From contig NC_090145.1 of assembly GCF_017916325.1 (NCBI RefSeq), forward strand, positions 583,971-647,970: 64,000 bases of DNA, read 5' to 3'. The notes under the pieces are model-generated. The model did not search any database. It was not told where the DNA came from and was given only the letters and a program-made list of their open reading frames with translations. Positions 61,019-64,000 of the stretch are shown piece by piece (within the stretch, counting starts at the first letter, position 1; the number at the start of each line of letters is the position of its first letter). Origin of the DNA: Leishmania martiniquensis (taxonomy: Eukaryota; Euglenozoa; Kinetoplastea; Trypanosomatida; Trypanosomatidae). A program made the translations under genes and the position numbers.

Positions 61019-63021
61019 CATTTAGGGTTAAGGGTTAAGGGTTAAGGGTTAAGGGTTAAGGGTTAAGGGTTAAGGGTTAAGGGTTAAGGGTTAAGGGTTA
61101 AGGGTTAAGGGTTAAGGGTTAAGGGTTAAGGGTTAAGGGTTAAGGGTTAAGGGTTAAGGGTTAAGGGTTAAGGGTTAAGGGTTAAGGGTTAAGGTTAGGG
61201 TTAGGGTTAAGGGTTAAGGGTTAAGGGTTAAGGGTTAAGGGTTAGGGTTAAGGGTTAAGGGTTAAGGGTTAAGGGTTAAGGGTTAAGGGTTAAGGGTTAA
61301 GGGTTAAGGGTTAGGGTTAAGGGTTAGGGTTAAGGGTTAAGGGTTAAGGGTTAAGGGTTAAGGGTTAAGGGTTAAGGGTTAAGGGTTAAGGGTTAGGGTT
61401 AAGGGTTAAGGGTTAAGGGTTAAGGGTTAAGGGTTAAGGGTTAAGGGTTAAGGGTTAGGGTTAAGGGTTAAGGGTTAAGGGTTAAGGTTAAGGGTTAAGG
61501 GTTAAGGGTTAAGGGTTAAGGGTTAAGGGTTAAGGGTTAAGGGTTAAGGGTTAAGGGTTAAGGGTTAAGGGTTAAGGGTTAAGGGTTAAGGGTTAAGGGT
61601 TAAGGGTTAAGGGTTAAGGGTTAAGGGTTAAGGGTTAAGGGTTAAGGGTTAAGGGTTAAGGGTTAAGGGTTAAGGGTTAAGGGTTAAGGGTTAAGGGTTA
61701 AGGGTTAAGGGTTAAGGGTTAAGGGTTAAGGGTTAAGGGTTAAGGGTTAAGGGTTAAGGGTTAAGGGTTAAGGGTTAAGGGTTAAGGGTTAAGGGTTAAG
61801 GGTTAAGGGTTAGGGTTAAGGGTTAAGGGTTAAGGGTTAAGGGTTAAGGGTTAAGGGTTAAGGGTTAAGGGTTAAGGGTTAAGGGTTAAGGGTTAAGGGT
61901 TAAGGGTTAAGGGTTAAGGGTTAAGGGTTAAGGGTTAAGGGTTAAGGGTTAAGGGTTAAGGGTTAAGGGTTAAGGGTTAAGGGTTAAGGGTTAAGGGTTA
62001 AGGGTTAAGGGTTAAGGGTTAAGGGTTAAGGGTTAAGGGTTAAGGGTTAAGGGTTAGGGTTAAGGGTTAAGGGTTAAGGGTTAAGGGTTAAGGGTTAAGG
62101 GTTAAGGGTTAAGGGTTAAGGGTTAAGGGTTAAGGGTTAAGGGTTAAGGGTTAAGGGTTAAGGGTTAAGGGTTAAGGGTTAAGGGTTAAGGGTTAAGGGT
62201 TAAGGGTTAAGGGTTAAGGGTTAAGGGTTAAGGGTTAAGGGTTAAGGGTTAAGGGTTAAGGGTTAAGGGTTAAGGGTTAAGGGTTAAGGGTTAAGGGTTA
62301 GGGTTAGGGTTAAGGGTTAAGGGTTAAGGGTTAAGGGTTAAGGGTTAAGGGTTAAGGGTTAAGGGTTAAGGGTTAGGGTTAAGGGTTAAGGGTTAAGGGT
62401 TAAGGGTTAAGGGTTAAGGGTTAAGGGTTAAGGGTTAAGGGTTAAGGGTTAAGGGTTAAGGGTTAAGGGTTAAGGGTTAAGGGTTAAGGGTTAAGGGTTA
62501 AGGGTTAAGGGTTAAGGGTTAAGGGTTAAGGGTTAAGGGTTAAGGGTTAAGGGTTAAGGGTTAAGGGTTAAGGGTTAAGGGTTAAGGGTTAAGGGTTAAG
62601 GGTTAAGGGTTAAGGGTTAAGGGTTAAGGGTTAAGGGTTAAGGGTTAAGGGTTAAGGGTTAAGGGTTAAGGGTTAAGGGTTAAGGGTTAAGGGTTAAGGG
62701 TTAAGGGTTAAGGGTTAAGGGTTAAGGGTTAAGGGTTAAGGGTTAGGGTTAAGGGTTAAGGGTTAAGGGTTAAGGGTTAAGGGTTAAGGGTTAAGGGTTA
62801 AGGGTTAAGGGTTAAGGGTTAAGGGTTAAGGGTTAAGGGTTAAGGGTTAAGGGTTAAGGGTTAAGGGTTAAGGGTTAAGGGTTAAGGGTTAAGGGTTAAG
62901 GGTTAAGGGTTAAGGGTTAAGGGTTAAGGGTTAAGGGTTAAGGGTTAAGGGTTAAGGGTTAAGGGTTAAGGGTTAAGGGTTAAGGGTTAAGGGTTAAGGG
63001 TTAAGGGTTAAGGGTTAAGGG
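61019..63021 (+). repeat. Telomeric array, mainly TTAAGGG heptamers
   Basis: About 2 kb of tandem TTAAGGG interrupted at irregular points by single or double TTAGGG hexamers (for example 61193-61207, 61240, 61312-61330, 62297-62310). Polarity is that of a right chromosome end. The standard trypanosomatid repeat is TTAGGG, so the extra A is either a real variant or a consensus error. Confidence 0.85.
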
Positions 63022-63338
63022 TTAGGGTTAGGGTTAGGGTTAGGGTTAGGGTTAGGGTTAGGGTTAGGGTTAGGGTTAGGGTTAGGGTTAGGGTTAGGGT
63101 TAGGGTTAGGGTTAGGGTTAGGGTTAGGGTTAGGGTTAGGGTTAGGGTTAGGGTTGAGGGTTAGGGTTAGGGTTAGGGTTAGGGTTAGGGTTAGGGTTGG
63201 GGTGAGGGTTAGGGTTAGGGTTAGGGTTAGGGTTAGGGTTAGGGTTAGGGTTAGGGTTAGGGTTAGGGTTAGGGTTAGGGTTAGGGTTAGGGTTAGGGTT
63301 AGGGTTAGGGTTAGGGTTAGGGTTAGGGTTAGGGTTAG
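63022..63338 (+). repeat. Canonical TTAGGG telomere array
   Basis: Uninterrupted TTAGGG repeats with two small defects near 63151-63157 and 63198-63208. This is the normal kinetoplastid telomere sequence and lies distal to the heptamer array. Confidence 0.95.
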
Positions 63339-64000
63339 GAGTTAGGGATTAGAGTTGGTGTCAGGGTTGGGTCAGAGTCGGGTCTGGGTGGGGTGCAAGG
63401 TCAGGAAGTTAAGTCAGTCAGAGATCAGGGTCAGGTCAGTCAGGGTTGGGTTAGGGTGGGGTCTGGGGTGAGGGTTAAGTGAAATTAAGGAGTAGGGTTA
63501 GGGTTGGGGTTAGGGTTGAAGTTGGGGTTAAGTCAAGGTCAGGGTTAAAGTTAAATTAGGTTAAGTCAAGTCTAAATTAGAATTAAATTTAAGTCAGGAT
63601 CAGAATTAAGTCAAATTAGAATTAAGGTCAGGTCGGTTAGAATTAAGTCAGGTCAGATTAGAAATTAAGGTCAAATTAGGTCAAGTCAGAATTAAAAATT
63701 AGAATTAAAAGTCAAGTTAAATTAGCAAGTCAGGTAGAAATTAAGTGAGTAAGTCAGAGTCCAAATCGAAGTCAGAAGTCAAATTAGGAATTAAAATTGA
63801 AATTGGGTAAAGTTAAAGTCAGGTCAAATTGTTAAAATTAAAATTAGTCAAAATTAAAATTAAAATTAAAAATTAAAATTGGAATTAAAATTAGAATTTA
63901 AGTCAAAATTAAGTCAAGTCAAGTCAAAATTGGTCAAGTCAAATTGAAGTCAAATTAAAATTAAAATTAAGAAATTAAATCCAAGTCAAATTAAAATTAA
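63339..64000. other. Degenerate telomere-like tail, probable base-calling noise
   Basis: The hexamer array decays into AGGTCAG, then GTCAAATTAGAATTAAG, then AAATTAAAATTAAAATT words up to the window edge. TTAAAA-like strings are a known nanopore misreading of TTAGGG. I read this as unreliable terminal sequence rather than a new repeat. Confidence 0.7.

Noticed and set aside
63154..63345. Open frame of alternating Arg and Val at the chromosome end
   Set aside because: It is only the translation of TTAGGG telomeric repeats.
1..64000. CRISPR arrays, bacterial insertion sequences, operons or Shine-Dalgarno sites
   Set aside because: No regularly spaced repeats or transposase frames; the genome is a eukaryotic trypanosomatid.

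Overview
The window looks like one chromosome end of a trypanosomatid flagellate, most likely Leishmania or a close relative (Leishmaniinae). The reasons are: intron-less genes in long same-strand runs; two runs that diverge from one point (about 23.2-24.4 kb) holding a tRNA gene; pyrimidine-rich tracts ending in AG before start codons; GC-rich retroposon-like repeats; a tandem family of GH130 mannosyltransferase/phosphorylase (MTP) genes of the kind described in Leishmania; and a telomere at the right end with the G-rich strand running outwards.

Left arm (1-23.2 kb, all genes on the minus strand): the 5' part of a Rab-like GTPase, a small three-span membrane protein, a RIB43A flagellar ribbon protein, a small protein with three RanBP2-type zinc fingers and a likely mitochondrial presequence, an exportin-7-like transport receptor, a coiled-coil protein resembling CCDC148, an ataxin-10-domain protein, and four small proteins of unknown function, one of them secreted and perhaps thioredoxin-like.

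Divergent switch (23.2-24.4 kb): tRNA-Asn(GTT) on the minus strand with a T-run terminator. Both gene runs start here.

Right arm (24.4-61 kb, all genes on the plus strand, towards the telomere): a bacterial-looking zinc-finger/SAM methyltransferase; seven MTP paralogues (six with intact starts, one 5'-truncated); a PiT/PHO4-family phosphate permease; a folate/biopterin transporter; a delta-12-type fatty acid desaturase broken by one missing T; and a subtelomeric reading frame broken by one TGA. MTPs build and phosphorolyse beta-1,2-mannan (mannogen), a reaction that uses or releases inorganic phosphate, so the phosphate permease beside them fits a reserve-carbohydrate and nutrient-uptake neighbourhood.

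Repeats: seven almost identical copies of a roughly 530-560 bp GC-rich element, with 5' ends truncated at different points, lie between genes, four of them close behind an MTP stop codon; an eighth copy at about 57.1-57.6 kb is strongly diverged. They behave like SIDER-type retroposons. A separate 493-bp sequence occurs once in each arm in opposite orientation, each time sense to transcription and downstream of a stop codon. A 1.82-kb block carrying most of one MTP gene plus its downstream repeat is duplicated, and a 200-bp identical tract shared by three MTP copies points to gene conversion.

Telomere (61.02 kb to the end): about 2 kb mainly of the heptamer TTAAGGG, about 0.3 kb of TTAGGG, then a decaying TTAAAA-like tail that looks like long-read base-calling error rather than biology.
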